Source of the DNA: Pseudarthrobacter sp. IC2-21
GTDB lineage: Bacteria > Actinomycetota > Actinomycetes > Actinomycetales > Micrococcaceae
Direction: 5' to 3'
Length of the DNA: 64,000 bases
Assembly (NCBI RefSeq): GCF_034048115.1
Contig: NZ_CP139145.1
Location: forward strand, 496,001 to 560,000
The notes beneath the pieces are model-generated. The model was not told where the DNA came from. It saw nothing but the letters and a program-made list of their open reading frames with translations, and did no database searches. Positions 1-8,208 of this stretch are shown here, in pieces (within the stretch, counting starts at the first letter, position 1; each line of letters opens with the position of its first letter). The translations under genes and the position numbers were made by a program.

Positions 1-551
1 ACAAGGACTCGGACTTCGGCCCCGTCGTGGCCCAGTCCGCCAAGGACAGGATCGAAGGCTACATCCAGTCCGGCGTGGACGAGGGCGCAACGCTGGTGGC
101 TGACGGCCGCGGCCTCACCGTGGACGGCTACGAGGACGGGTTCTGGGTGGGACCCACGCTCTTCGACAACGTCACCAAGGACATGAAGATCTACAAGGAA
201 GAGATCTTCGGCCCGGTCCTCAGCGTCCTGCGCGCAGCCGACTACGACGAGGCGCTCAGGCTCTGCTCCGAGCATGAGTTCGGAAACGGCGTCGCGATTT
301 TCACCCGGGACGGGGACGCCGCCCGCGACTTCGCCAGCCGCGTGGAGGTGGGCATGGTGGGCATCAACGTCCCCATCCCGGTCCCCATCGCGTACTACAC
401 CTTTGGCGGCTGGAAGGCCTCCGGCTTCGGGGACCTCAACCAGCACGGCGCCGACGCGTTCCGTTTCTACACCAAGACCAAGACGGTCACCACCCGTTGG
501 CCTTCGGGCATCCGCCAGGGCGCCAGCTTCGTGATGCCGGCCGGCAGCTGA
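1..551 (+). CDS. mmsA: CoA-acylating methylmalonate-semialdehyde dehydrogenase, 3' part
   Basis: Partial gene cut by the window start; 182 residues of the C-terminal part are visible in the frame beginning at base 3. The enzyme oxidatively decarboxylates methylmalonate semialdehyde (or malonate semialdehyde) to propionyl- or acetyl-CoA with NAD and CoA, the last step of valine catabolism. The motif [13 protein letters not shown] (visible residues about 66-78) and the block [19 protein letters not shown] followed by [12 protein letters not shown] are hallmarks of the MmsA branch of aldehyde dehydrogenases. The catalytic cysteine lies off the window. The stop overlaps the next start by one base (TGATG), so the genes are translationally coupled, and the neighbours are enzymes of the same pathway. 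Confidence 0.93.
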   Translation, partial: KDSDFGPVVAQSAKDRIEGYIQSGVDEGATLVADGRGLTVDGYEDGFWVGPTLFDNVTKDMKIYKEEIFGPVLSVLRAADYDEALRLCSEHEFGNGVAIFTRDGDAARDFASRVEVGMVGINVPIPVPIAYYTFGGWKASGFGDLNQHGADAFRFYTKTKTVTTRWPSGIRQGASFVMPAGS

Positions 552-1630
552 TGGGCGGTTTTCCCGAAGCGAAGCCGCAAACAGCCGACGTCCTGTTTGA
601 ACGCCGCGGCCACCTGGGCATCGTCACCCTCAACCGGCCCAAAGCCGTCAACGCCCTCACCCTCGGCATGGTCACGGCAATCCTGGAGCAGCTCACCGCC
701 TGGGCGGACGACGACGCCGTGGCCACCGTCCTGGTCCAGGGCGCCGGCGACCGCGGCCTGTGTGCGGGCGGGGACATTGTGGCCATCTACCGCGACATGG
801 TGGAGGGAACCGGCCAGGCCCCGGAGTTCTGGACCATTGAATACCGGCTCAACGCGCTCATTTCCCGCTATCCCAAGCCGTACGTTGCCTTCATGGACGG
901 CCTGGTGCTCGGCGGCGGCGTGGGGATCTCGGCGCACGGCTCGGTCCGCATTGTCACCGAGCGCACCCGCACCGGGATGCCCGAAACCACTATCGGTTTT
1001 GTCCCTGACGTCGGCGGCACGCTCCTGCTGGCCCGCTCGCCGGGGGAGTCCGGCACGCATGCCGCGCTCACCGGCGCCCACCAGAGCGGGGCGGACGCTT
1101 TGTTCCTCGGGCTGGCTGACCACTTTGTGCCCTCCGGCAGCCTCCCTGCGCTCGCGGAAGCGCTGGAAAGCGCGACGCCGGATGCCGCCGTCGGGCGCTT
1201 TGTCCAGGAATCGCCGGCCTCGGCGCTGGCGGAGCAGCGGGAGTGGATTGATGCCGCCTATGCCGCCGATGACGCCGAGGAGATTGTGCGCCGGCTGCGC
1301 GCCGCCGCCGGCGGTGCGGCGGCCGAAGCTGCCGCCAGCATCGAAGCGAAGTCGCCCACTGCCGTGAAGCTCACCCTCGCATCGCTCCGGCGCGTGCGCG
1401 GGCTCTCGCTCCCGGAAGCTCTGGCGCAGGAATACCGGGTGGGGCTCCGCTGCCTTGAGGGGCCGGACTTCCGTGAAGGCATCCGGGCGCAGGTGGTGGA
1501 CAAAGACCGCAATCCGCACTGGAAGCCGGCGTCCCTCGCCGAGGTGACCGCGGCCGACGTCGAGCGCTATTTCGCGCCCCTGGGTGAGCGTGAGCTCAAA
1601 CTTCAGTTAAAGGAGTCCGACCATGTCTGA
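551..1630 (+). CDS. 3-hydroxyisobutyryl-CoA hydrolase (crotonase fold)
   Basis: Predicted 359-residue crotonase-family thioesterase releasing 3-hydroxyisobutyrate from its CoA ester in valine breakdown. The start ATG overlaps the mmsA stop, and the protein then begins MGGFPEAKP; the frame is open further upstream but that part lies in mmsA. The oxyanion-hole region GLCAGGDIVAIYRDM (about 69-83), GGGVGISAHGSVRI (about 120-133) and MPETTIGFVPDVGG (about 143-156) match the hydrolase subfamily (MPET-IG--PD with the catalytic Glu/Asp) rather than ordinary hydratases. The length also suits HIBCH (about 350) rather than enoyl-CoA hydratase (about 260). Its end overlaps mmsB by 8 bases. Annotation simply as enoyl-CoA hydratase would be the main alternative. 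Confidence 0.88.
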   Translation: MGGFPEAKPQTADVLFERRGHLGIVTLNRPKAVNALTLGMVTAILEQLTAWADDDAVATVLVQGAGDRGLCAGGDIVAIYRDMVEGTGQAPEFWTIEYRLNALISRYPKPYVAFMDGLVLGGGVGISAHGSVRIVTERTRTGMPETTIGFVPDVGGTLLLARSPGESGTHAALTGAHQSGADALFLGLADHFVPSGSLPALAEALESATPDAAVGRFVQESPASALAEQREWIDAAYAADDAEEIVRRLRAAAGGAAAEAAASIEAKSPTAVKLTLASLRRVRGLSLPEALAQEYRVGLRCLEGPDFREGIRAQVVDKDRNPHWKPASLAEVTAADVERYFAPLGERELKLQLKESDHV

Positions 1631-2546
1631 CAGCGCAGCATCCGGCACCATCGCCTTCCTGGGCCTCGGCCACATGGGCGGTCCCATGGCGGCCAACCTG
1701 ATCAAGGCCGGCCACAGCGTGCTGGGCTATGATCCCGTGCCGGCCGCCGTTGAAGCGGCCAAGGCACACGGCATCCCCATGGCTGCCTCCGCGGCGGAGG
1801 CCGTGGCCGGTGCCGCCGTGGTGCTCACCATGCTGCCCAGCGGACAGCACGTCCTGGACGCCTACCGCGGGGGCAACGGGGCACCCGGCCTGCTCTCAGT
1901 GGCCGGGCCGGACACCATGTTCCTGGACTGCTCCACCATCAACGTGGACGAGGCCCGCGAGGCTGCAGCGATTGCCGTGGAGGCCGGGCACCGCTCCGTG
2001 GACGCGCCCGTGTCCGGCGGAGTGGTGGGGGCGGAGGCAGGCACGCTGACGTTTATGGTGGGCGCCCTCCCCGAAGACTTCGAAACCGTCAAGCCGATCC
2101 TGGAGCGGATGGGCAAACGCATCGTGCACTGCGGGGACCACGGCGCAGGGCAGGCCGCGAAGGTCTGCAACAACATGATCCTGGGCGTGTCCATGATTGC
2201 CGTCAGCGAGGCGTTTGTGCTCGGCGAGAAGCTTGGCCTGACGCACCAGGCGCTGTTCGACGTCGCTGCCAACGCCTCGGGCCAGTGCTGGGCGCTGACC
2301 ACTAACTGCCCCGTCCCGGGGCCCGTCCCCACCAGCCCGGCCAACCGGGATTACCAGCCGGGTTTCGCGGGCGCGCTGATGGCCAAGGACCTGCGGCTTG
2401 CCCTCAACGCCTTGGAAAGCACTGGCGTGGCGGCGCAGATGGGGCCGCTGGCCTCAAGGATTTACGACGAATTCGCCGCAGGGGACGGCGCCGGCCGTGA
2501 CTTCTCCGGCATCATTACGGACATCCGGGACAAGTCAGCCACGTAG
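1623..2546 (+). CDS. mmsB: 3-hydroxyisobutyrate dehydrogenase
   Basis: A 307-residue NAD(P)-dependent beta-hydroxyacid dehydrogenase that oxidises 3-hydroxyisobutyrate to methylmalonate semialdehyde, the substrate of the upstream MmsA. Visible signatures are the Rossmann motif [10 protein letters not shown] near residues 14-23, the substrate-binding [16 protein letters not shown] near 126-141, the catalytic-lysine motif [11 protein letters not shown] (Lys near 180) and [19 protein letters not shown] near 243. The ATG has an AAAGGAG Shine-Dalgarno sequence at 1611-1617, inside the previous gene, and the genes overlap by 8 bases, so this is one operon. The order mmsA-hydrolase-mmsB-hydratase is a typical valine catabolic cluster. 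Confidence 0.93.
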   Translation: MSDSAASGTIAFLGLGHMGGPMAANLIKAGHSVLGYDPVPAAVEAAKAHGIPMAASAAEAVAGAAVVLTMLPSGQHVLDAYRGGNGAPGLLSVAGPDTMFLDCSTINVDEAREAAAIAVEAGHRSVDAPVSGGVVGAEAGTLTFMVGALPEDFETVKPILERMGKRIVHCGDHGAGQAAKVCNNMILGVSMIAVSEAFVLGEKLGLTHQALFDVAANASGQCWALTTNCPVPGPVPTSPANRDYQPGFAGALMAKDLRLALNALESTGVAAQMGPLASRIYDEFAAGDGAGRDFSGIITDIRDKSAT

Positions 2547-2593
2547 CGTTGGCAGGGACACATTTTTCATTGACGGAACCAAAGGGGCACAGG

Positions 2594-3373
2594 TTGGCGC
2601 AGCAGTTCGAGAACATTCTGGTGGAACACCGCGGCCGGGTGGGTCTGGTGACCCTGAACCGTCCGCAGGCGCTTAACGCGCTGAACAAGGCCACGATGGA
2701 GGAGGTTGTGGCCGCCGTCACCGCCATGGACGCCGATCCCGCCGTGGGGGCGGTGGTGATTACGGGCTCGGAGAAGGCCTTCGCCGCAGGGGCGGACATC
2801 AAGGAAATGTCCTCGAAGGGCTACGTGGACATGTACGCCGAAGACTGGTTCCGGGAATGGGAAAGCCTCACCCGGCTGCGCATTCCGGTCGTGGCGGCGG
2901 TGTCCGGCTTCGCCCTGGGCGGCGGCTGCGAACTGGCGATGATGTGCGACATCATCATCGCCGGCGACAACGCGAAATTCGGCCAGCCTGAAATCAACCT
3001 CGGCGTCATCCCCGGGATGGGCGGTTCGCAGCGGCTGACCCATGCGGTGGGCAAGGCCAAAGCCATGGACATGGTCCTCACCGGACGGATGATGGACGCC
3101 GCCGAGGCAGAGCGTGCCGGACTGGTTTCACGCGTGGTGCCGGCAGCGTCCGTGGTGGAGGAAGCGGTAAAAGCCGCCGAGGTGATTGCGTCCAAGTCCA
3201 AGCCGGCAGCAATGCTGGCCAAGGAAGCCGTGAATGCCGCCTTTGAGCTGGGCCTCACGCAGGGTGTGCTGTTTGAGCGCCGGATGTTCCACTCGCTGTT
3301 CGCCACGGAGGACCAGAAGGAAGGCATGGCGGCGTTCAGCGAAAAGCGCCAGCCGGAGTTCAAACACCGCTGA
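2594..3373 (+). CDS. Enoyl-CoA hydratase
   Basis: Crotonase-family protein of 259 residues if the TTG at 2594 is used. That start has AAAGGGG about 7 bases upstream and gives the usual hydratase length; the frame is open back to a TTG at 2549 without a ribosome site. It would hydrate 2-enoyl-CoA (for example methacrylyl-CoA) to the 3-hydroxyacyl-CoA consumed by the hydrolase encoded upstream. Key motifs are AGADIKEM (about 65-72, oxyanion hole), [14 protein letters not shown] (about 106-119, first catalytic Glu) and [15 protein letters not shown] (about 130-144, second catalytic Glu in PE). It is the last gene of the mms cluster and ends two bases from the convergent MarR gene. Confidence 0.92.
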   Translation: MAQQFENILVEHRGRVGLVTLNRPQALNALNKATMEEVVAAVTAMDADPAVGAVVITGSEKAFAAGADIKEMSSKGYVDMYAEDWFREWESLTRLRIPVVAAVSGFALGGGCELAMMCDIIIAGDNAKFGQPEINLGVIPGMGGSQRLTHAVGKAKAMDMVLTGRMMDAAEAERAGLVSRVVPAASVVEEAVKAAEVIASKSKPAAMLAKEAVNAAFELGLTQGVLFERRMFHSLFATEDQKEGMAAFSEKRQPEFKHR

Positions 3374-3375
3374 AA

Positions 3376-3882
3376 TCAGTCCGTGAAGTCGCCGGCGGCT
3401 TTACGGAAGTTGCCCAGCACGCGGAGCAGGTGGTCCACGTCGTCGTCCGCGAACCCGGACTTGCCGAAGACCTCGGCGTTGAGCGCCGCCGTCGCCCGTT
3501 TGGCCAGGGTGCGGCCTGCCGCGGTGAGCTCGATCAGCGTGGTCCGTCCGTCCGTGGGATGCGGGGACCGCGCCACCAGGCCGGCCTGCTCCAAACGGTC
3601 GACGGCGTTGGTCACCGAGGTGGGATGTACCTGCAGCAGGGCGCTGGCTTTGTTCATGGGCAGCGCGCCGCTGCGGGCGAAGCTCAGGAGCGCGAGCAGT
3701 TCATAGCGTGCGAACGTCAGTCCGAACGGCTTGAGTACCGTCTCGATCCGGCCCAGGAGGATCTGCTGGGTCCGCATAATGGCGGTGATGGCTGCCATGG
3801 GTGCGGCCACATCGCCCCAGCCGTGGCGTTCCCAGTTCTGCCGGGCCTCGGCGATGGGATCGCGGGGGAGCGGGCTGCCCAC
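3376..3882 (-). CDS. MarR-family transcriptional regulator
   Basis: Winged-helix regulator of 168 residues if the GTG at 3882 is used; an ATG at 3897 would give 173. I prefer the GTG because AGGAGGT sits four bases before it and would lie inside the longer form. The central block runs LTFARYELLALLSFA, MNKASALLQVHPTSVTNAVD (recognition helix) and GLVARSPHPTDGRTTLIELT (wing with the DGR motif), all typical of MarR. It is convergent with the mms genes. It could sense CoA esters or aromatic ligands and control those genes, but nothing in the sequence proves a target. Confidence 0.88.
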   Translation of the reverse strand: MGSPLPRDPIAEARQNWERHGWGDVAAPMAAITAIMRTQQILLGRIETVLKPFGLTFARYELLALLSFARSGALPMNKASALLQVHPTSVTNAVDRLEQAGLVARSPHPTDGRTTLIELTAAGRTLAKRATAALNAEVFGKSGFADDDVDHLLRVLGNFRKAAGDFTD

Positions 3883-3974
3883 GGTACCTCCTGACATTGC
3901 TGGGCCTACGGCCGCGTCATGTGTCTCACCAGCAATATACTAGGACTTCCAAGGGTATGGAAGGTGCCGCGGGG

Positions 3975-4796
3975 CTACTTCCACCAGGTGTCGAAGATGG
4001 TGACCGGGACGGTGCGCTTGTGCCGGGTCCGCAGGTACTTCTGTTCAATCAGTTCGGCCGCGGCTTCCGGGATCTCCCGGCCCTCAAGGTAATCGTCAAT
4101 CTGGTCGTAGGAGATACCCAGTTCGTCCTCGTCGGTGCGGCCCGGCTTGTCGTCGAGAAGGTCCGCCGTCGGCACCTTCTCCCAGACCCGGGCGGGGGCG
4201 CCCAGCTCAGCCAGGAGTTCGCGGTTCTGGCGTTTGTTCAGGCCGAACAGGGGCAGGATGTCCGCGCCGCCGTCGCCGTACTTGGTGAAGAACCCCGTGA
4301 CGGACTCGGCGCCGTGATCCGTGCCGATCACCAAGTAATTGTGTTCGCCGGCGAGGGCGTACTGGGCGATCATGCGGGTCCGCGCCTTGGTGTTTCCTTT
4401 GTGGAAGTCCGATATCTCGGAGCCCACGGTCTTCTCGAATTCGTCCTCGAAGCCATCCACCGCGGCGGAGATGTTAAAGGTCCACTCTGTTTTGGGCTGG
4501 ATGAAGTCCAGGGCCGCCTGCGCATCGTCTTCATCGTGCTGGACGCCGTACGGCAGACGGACCGCGACGAAGTTCGCCTCCACACCCTCAGCCTCAAGCT
4601 CCTCCACGGCCAGCTGGGCCAGCCGCCCGGCGAGGGACGAATCCAGCCCGCCCGAGATGCCCAGCACAAAGCCCTTTGTCTGGGTTGCCCGGAGGTACTC
4701 CTTCAGGAAATCCACCCGCTTGCGCACCTCCCCGGCAGGATCGATCCGGGGCTGCACGCCCATTTCTTCAATGATGGTGGCCTGGAGTTCGCGCAT
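3975..4796 (-). CDS. nadE: Ammonia-dependent NAD+ synthetase
   Basis: A 273-residue enzyme that amidates nicotinic acid adenine dinucleotide to NAD with ATP and ammonia. The ATP-pyrophosphatase P-loop SGGLDSS sits near residues 45-51. [20 protein letters not shown] (near 157-176) and the C-terminal [14 protein letters not shown] are characteristic. There is no glutaminase domain, so the enzyme uses free ammonia as in Bacillus and E. coli NadE. The start [13 protein letters not shown] at 4796 gives the family length (about 272); the frame is open to 4826. The start has no clear ribosome site but a TAGGCT hexamer lies 7 bases before it, suggesting a leaderless transcript. Confidence 0.95.
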   Translation of the reverse strand: MRELQATIIEEMGVQPRIDPAGEVRKRVDFLKEYLRATQTKGFVLGISGGLDSSLAGRLAQLAVEELEAEGVEANFVAVRLPYGVQHDEDDAQAALDFIQPKTEWTFNISAAVDGFEDEFEKTVGSEISDFHKGNTKARTRMIAQYALAGEHNYLVIGTDHGAESVTGFFTKYGDGGADILPLFGLNKRQNRELLAELGAPARVWEKVPTADLLDDKPGRTDEDELGISYDQIDDYLEGREIPEAAAELIEQKYLRTRHKRTVPVTIFDTWWK

Positions 4797-4888
4797 GTGA
4801 TCCAGCCTAGTCAGCGGTGTCAACAACGCTCAACTGTGTCCCTGCGTCGGTGGCGTGTCGCAGGGCCGGCCTTCCGGGGATCACGGGG

Positions 4889-5911
4889 TTACAGAGGCTG
4901 CGGCGCCGGTCCGGTGGAGCCGCGCACCGTGAGGTGGGTGGGCATCAGGGAACGGCTGCGGCTGCCGCCGCCGGCCAAAGGGTTCAGCTGGGCCAGCAGC
5001 ATGGACACGGAGACGCGGCCTGCCTGCTCGATCGGGGAGGCCATGGTGGTCAGCGGCGGATTGCAGAAGTCTGCCCCGAAGATGTCATCACAGCCCACCA
5101 CGCTCATGTCTTCGGGCACGCGGATGCCGCGTTCACGCAGCCGCTGGAGCATGCCGATGGCAATGAGGTCGTTGAAGGCGATGCACGCCGTGACCCCCGA
5201 GTGCACCGCGGCGTCGGCAGCTGCAGCACCCGATTGGGTCTTGGGGGCAAAGGGACCGAGCCGGCGCACTTCAACCCCGCGGTCCTTGGCCGCAGTGGCG
5301 AGCGCATTCCAGCGCAAGGTACTCGACTGTGACGTGAGGGGGCCGGCCATGTAGGCAATGCGGGTATGGCCGAGCGAGATGAGGTGGTCCAGGGCCTGGC
5401 TGGTGGCCGAGGGCGTGTCAATGACCACCGCCGGCACCCCCGCCACATCCCGGTTGATGGTAACGATGGGAATCTTCGCGGCGGCCGCCAGCAGCGCCTC
5501 GTCACTGAGCCTTGATGCCGTCACGATGATGCCGTCGGCACTCTTGCGCAGCTGCTCCATGCTGCTGGCTTCAACCTCGTCGGACTCCTCGGTATCCACC
5601 AGCAGCTGGGTGTAGCCCGCCGCTTTGAGTTGAAGCTGGGTGCCCCTGATCAGGTCGAAGTAGAACGGATTGGTGATGTCCGGTACCAGGACGCCCACGG
5701 CGCCCGTCCGTCCCGAGCTCAGGGCTTTCGCCTGGCTGTTGGGAGTGTAGTTCAGCTCCGCGGCCGCCGCTTCGATGCGTGCGCGGGTACGGATGTTGAC
5801 CCGGTCCGGGGTGGAAAGTGCGCGTGAAACAGTGGACGCGGCCACTCCGCACATGGCGGCGATGTCATGAATGGTGGCAGGACGCTCTGTTCCGGCTGTT
5901 TGCATCGCCAT
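4889..5911 (-). CDS. LacI-family transcriptional regulator (first of two)
   Basis: A 340-residue LacI/GalR repressor starting MAMQTAGTERP, with AGAGGAA about 6 bases upstream; longer in-frame starts lack a ribosome site. The helix-turn-helix ATIHDIAAMCGVAASTVSRA (residues about 11-30) is followed by the hinge ELNYTPNSQAKALSS and a periplasmic-binding-protein-like sensor domain with DITNPFYFDLIRG and GCDDIFGADFCNPPLTT. It is divergent from the isomerase/oxidoreductase operon, and a 16-bp palindrome (5999-6014) lies between them. The second LacI gene at 15780 is a clear paralogue (both have D-IFGADF--PPLTT). I infer that one or both bind the four shared operators; the inducer is probably a sugar acid or its derivative. 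Confidence 0.93.
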   Translation of the reverse strand: MAMQTAGTERPATIHDIAAMCGVAASTVSRALSTPDRVNIRTRARIEAAAAELNYTPNSQAKALSSGRTGAVGVLVPDITNPFYFDLIRGTQLQLKAAGYTQLLVDTEESDEVEASSMEQLRKSADGIIVTASRLSDEALLAAAAKIPIVTINRDVAGVPAVVIDTPSATSQALDHLISLGHTRIAYMAGPLTSQSSTLRWNALATAAKDRGVEVRRLGPFAPKTQSGAAAADAAVHSGVTACIAFNDLIAIGMLQRLRERGIRVPEDMSVVGCDDIFGADFCNPPLTTMASPIEQAGRVSVSMLLAQLNPLAGGGSRSRSLMPTHLTVRGSTGPAPQPL

Positions 5912-5998
5912 GGCGTTCCTCTCTGAACGGGACAATACGGGCACTGTGACCATAGCCACAGCCCTGATGCTCCTAGATTGCCACAGGATGTCAACATT

Positions 5999-6014
5999 TG
6001 GCAATCGGTTGTCA
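5999..6014. promoter_or_regulatory. LacI-type operator fused to the -35 of the isomerase/oxidoreductase promoter
   Basis: TGGCAATCGGTTGTCA is a 16-bp imperfect palindrome with a central CG step typical of LacI-family sites. Its right end TTGTCA (6009-6014) serves as a -35 box, followed after exactly 17 bases by TAGACT (6032-6037) as -10, so transcription would begin near 6044. Three other promoters in the island have the same arrangement. Repressor binding would directly cover the -35. Confidence 0.75.
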
Positions 6015-6120
6015 TCGAATGTGCCGGTGTCTAGACTTAGTGCAGAAACTTTGTGAACCAAGTCACCCGCGCCGGCGCGGCTCCAAGCTGTCCGGCCGTG
6101 GCAAACCTAAGGAGATCCCC

Positions 6121-6981
6121 GTGTCCGCACCATCCAGCGCAGCATCACCCACCGCCTGGCAGCTCTCCGGCTTCGGCGACGAAGTGGATCCCGATCCGGC
6201 GGTCCAGGCCGCAGTCATGCTGGCCCTGGGCGCCAGCCATATTGAGGTCCGCAGCGCCTGGGGCGTGAACGTCTCCGAACTCACGCCGGAGCAGGTGACC
6301 GAACTCAAGGGAATCCTCGACGCCAAGGGACTGAAGGTGTCCGCGGTGGCCAGCCCCATCGGCAAGGTGGACATCAGCCTGCCCGTGGAGCACGAGGTGG
6401 AGCGCCTGCGCCAGATCATCTCCGTGGCCAGGGGCCTGGACACCAAATACATCCGCATCTTCTCCTTCTACCGGGGTGAAACCCAGACGCCGGAAGAGAT
6501 CCGCGACGACGTCATCACCCGCATGCGGGCCCTCGCCGCCGAAGCCGAAAGCGCCGGCGTCGTCCTCCTGCACGAGAACGAAAAGGACATCTACGGCGAC
6601 ACGCCGGAGCGCGTCCTGGACATCATGGAATCGGTGGGTTCCCCGGCCCTGCGTGTCGCGTGGGACAACGCCAACTTCGTCCAGGTGGGCGTCCGCCCGT
6701 ACACCGACGGTTACGCCATGCTCCGCCCCTACCTTGAGTACCTGCAGGTCAAGGACGCCGTCATGGCCACGGGCGAGGTTGTGCCCTCCGGCGAAGGTGA
6801 CGGGGAACTGGACGCCACCATCGCCGCCCTCAAGGAAGACGGGTACACGGGCTTCGCCTCGCTGGAGCCGCACCTGGCCATCCAGCATGAGCTGGGCGGC
6901 TTCTCCGGACCGGTTGCCTTCGGCGTCGCCGCACGCGCCTTCGCCACCCTCGCGGCCAAGAACGGAATCGAACTTTCGTGA
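6121..6981 (+). CDS. Sugar phosphate isomerase/epimerase (xylose-isomerase-like TIM barrel)
   Basis: A 286-residue TIM-barrel protein of the AP-endonuclease-2 / sugar isomerase superfamily. The GTG start at 6121 follows AAGGAG by 5 bases; the frame is open upstream through the operator but without a ribosome site. Candidate metal-binding segments are HENEKDIYGD (near 150-159), AWDNANFVQVG (near 180-190), YLQVKDAV and SLEPHLA (near 240-246). Substrate cannot be read from sequence. It overlaps the next gene, a Gfo/Idh oxidoreductase, by four bases (GTGA), and the same pairing recurs at 13.6-15.7 kb. Such pairs act on inositols, 3-keto sugars or glycosides in known systems. Confidence 0.85.
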   Translation: MSAPSSAASPTAWQLSGFGDEVDPDPAVQAAVMLALGASHIEVRSAWGVNVSELTPEQVTELKGILDAKGLKVSAVASPIGKVDISLPVEHEVERLRQIISVARGLDTKYIRIFSFYRGETQTPEEIRDDVITRMRALAAEAESAGVVLLHENEKDIYGDTPERVLDIMESVGSPALRVAWDNANFVQVGVRPYTDGYAMLRPYLEYLQVKDAVMATGEVVPSGEGDGELDATIAALKEDGYTGFASLEPHLAIQHELGGFSGPVAFGVAARAFATLAAKNGIELS

Positions 6982-7991
6982 CGGCACTCAAGGCTGCGGT
7001 CATCGGCTGCGGGGACGTTTCCGCGGTTCACCTTGAGGCCATAACAAAGCTCGACGGCGTCCGGCTGGCGGCCGTGTGCGACACCGACCCCGGCCGTCTC
7101 GCCGCCGCCGTGGCCGCCCACGGCGTGCCGGGATTCTCCGACCACGCCAGCCTCATTGAGGCCGTGGGGCCGGACGTTGTGCACATCACCACCCCGCACA
7201 ACACGCATGCCGCGATTGCAGCGGACTGCCTCGGCCGGGGCGTCAACGTCATTGTGGAGAAGCCGCTGGCACACACCCTTGAAGAGGGGCGCCGGCTGGT
7301 GGCGGCTGCCAAGGCGAGCGACGCCAAGATTGCCGTCTGCTTCCAGAACCGCTACAACGCCACCGCCCAGGCCATGCACGCCCTGCTCTCCTCCGGTGAG
7401 CTTGGCGCGGTAGTGGGCGCTTCGGCCACCGTGATGTGGCACCGCGACGCCGACTACTACCGCAGCCGGCCCTGGCGCGGCACCTGGGCGGGCGGCGGCG
7501 GCGGCCTCATGATGAACCAGGCCATCCACACCGTGGACCTGCTGCAGTGGCTGGTGGGCGATGTCGTCTCCCTGTCCGGCCATGCGGCCACGAGGTTCCT
7601 GGGCGACACCATTGAAGTGGAGGACACGGCGGAATTCGTGGCAGAGCATGCCAACGGCGTCCGCAGTGCCTTCTATGCCACGCTGGCCAACGCCGTGAAC
7701 GCGCCCGTCACGCTGGATATCGTCACGGAAAAAGCCACACTCAGCCTGCGCGGGGACCTGACCGTCTCCCACGCGGACGGCCGCGTTGACGTGGTGCCCG
7801 AGCGTGTGGTGGAGTCCGGCGGACGTGCCTATTGGGGCGTTTCGCACGAGCTCCTCATCGCCGACTTCTACAGCAGGCTCGGTGAAGCGGGGCACTTCTG
7901 GATAGACCCGGAAGAGGCAGAAAAGTCCCTGCGGATCGTCAAGGAAATCTACCGGCAGAGCTATCCGGACGCCCTGGATGAGGTCTCCTAA
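6978..7991 (+). CDS. Gfo/Idh/MocA-family NAD(P)-dependent oxidoreductase
   Basis: A 337-residue two-domain sugar dehydrogenase. The N-terminal Rossmann motif is VIGCGDVSAVH (residues about 8-18), the family lysine motif is VEKPLAHTLEEG (about 93-104), and the C-terminal domain carries GGGGLMMNQAIHTVDLLQW (about 173-191), in which the HTVD motif holds the usual catalytic His and Asp. The GTG start overlaps the isomerase stop by four bases, so the two are cotranslated. It probably oxidises or reduces a sugar ring hydroxyl for the partner isomerase. The exact substrate is unknown. Confidence 0.88.
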   Translation: MTALKAAVIGCGDVSAVHLEAITKLDGVRLAAVCDTDPGRLAAAVAAHGVPGFSDHASLIEAVGPDVVHITTPHNTHAAIAADCLGRGVNVIVEKPLAHTLEEGRRLVAAAKASDAKIAVCFQNRYNATAQAMHALLSSGELGAVVGASATVMWHRDADYYRSRPWRGTWAGGGGGLMMNQAIHTVDLLQWLVGDVVSLSGHAATRFLGDTIEVEDTAEFVAEHANGVRSAFYATLANAVNAPVTLDIVTEKATLSLRGDLTVSHADGRVDVVPERVVESGGRAYWGVSHELLIADFYSRLGEAGHFWIDPEEAEKSLRIVKEIYRQSYPDALDEVS

Positions 7992-8021
7992 CGGGCGGTC
8001 CCGGCAGCTGCACCGTATTCA

Positions 8022-8037
8022 GGGCAACCGATTGTAG
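8022..8037. promoter_or_regulatory. Possible second LacI-type half-operator upstream of the ABC importer
   Basis: GGGCAACCGATTGTAG matches the island operator at most positions, including the CAACCGATTG core, but lacks the outer bases on both sides. It lies 68 bases before the strong operator at 8090, a spacing compatible with looping by a tetrameric LacI protein. The flanking region 7992-8208 has no gene. Confidence 0.4.
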
Positions 8038-8089
8038 GTTGCCTTTACGCGCATCCTGACTCCTTAAATTTCCAATTGTGCAACATTAG

Positions 8090-8105
8090 TGACAATCGGT
8101 TGCCA
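8090..8105. promoter_or_regulatory. LacI-type operator fused to the -35 of the ABC-importer promoter
   Basis: TGACAATCGGTTGCCA is the 16-bp island operator. Its right end TTGCCA (8100-8105) is a -35 box, followed after 17 bases by TACTCT (8123-8128) as the -10. Transcription would start near 8135 and give a leader of about 75 bases before the binding-protein gene. A further half-site GGCAATC lies at 8111-8117. Confidence 0.72.
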
Positions 8106-8208
8106 AACGTGGCAATCATGCGTACTCTGAATCTCGCAAGGTCGGTGTGGTCCAGGCCACACCGATCGGATTCGTCTCTCTCACGTTCCACAGATTCAGG
8201 AGCCAACA

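Noticed and set aside
3801..5354. A 517-codon plus-strand frame across nadE and lacI
   Set aside because: nadE and the LacI gene on the minus strand explain this DNA; the frame has no start site or domains.
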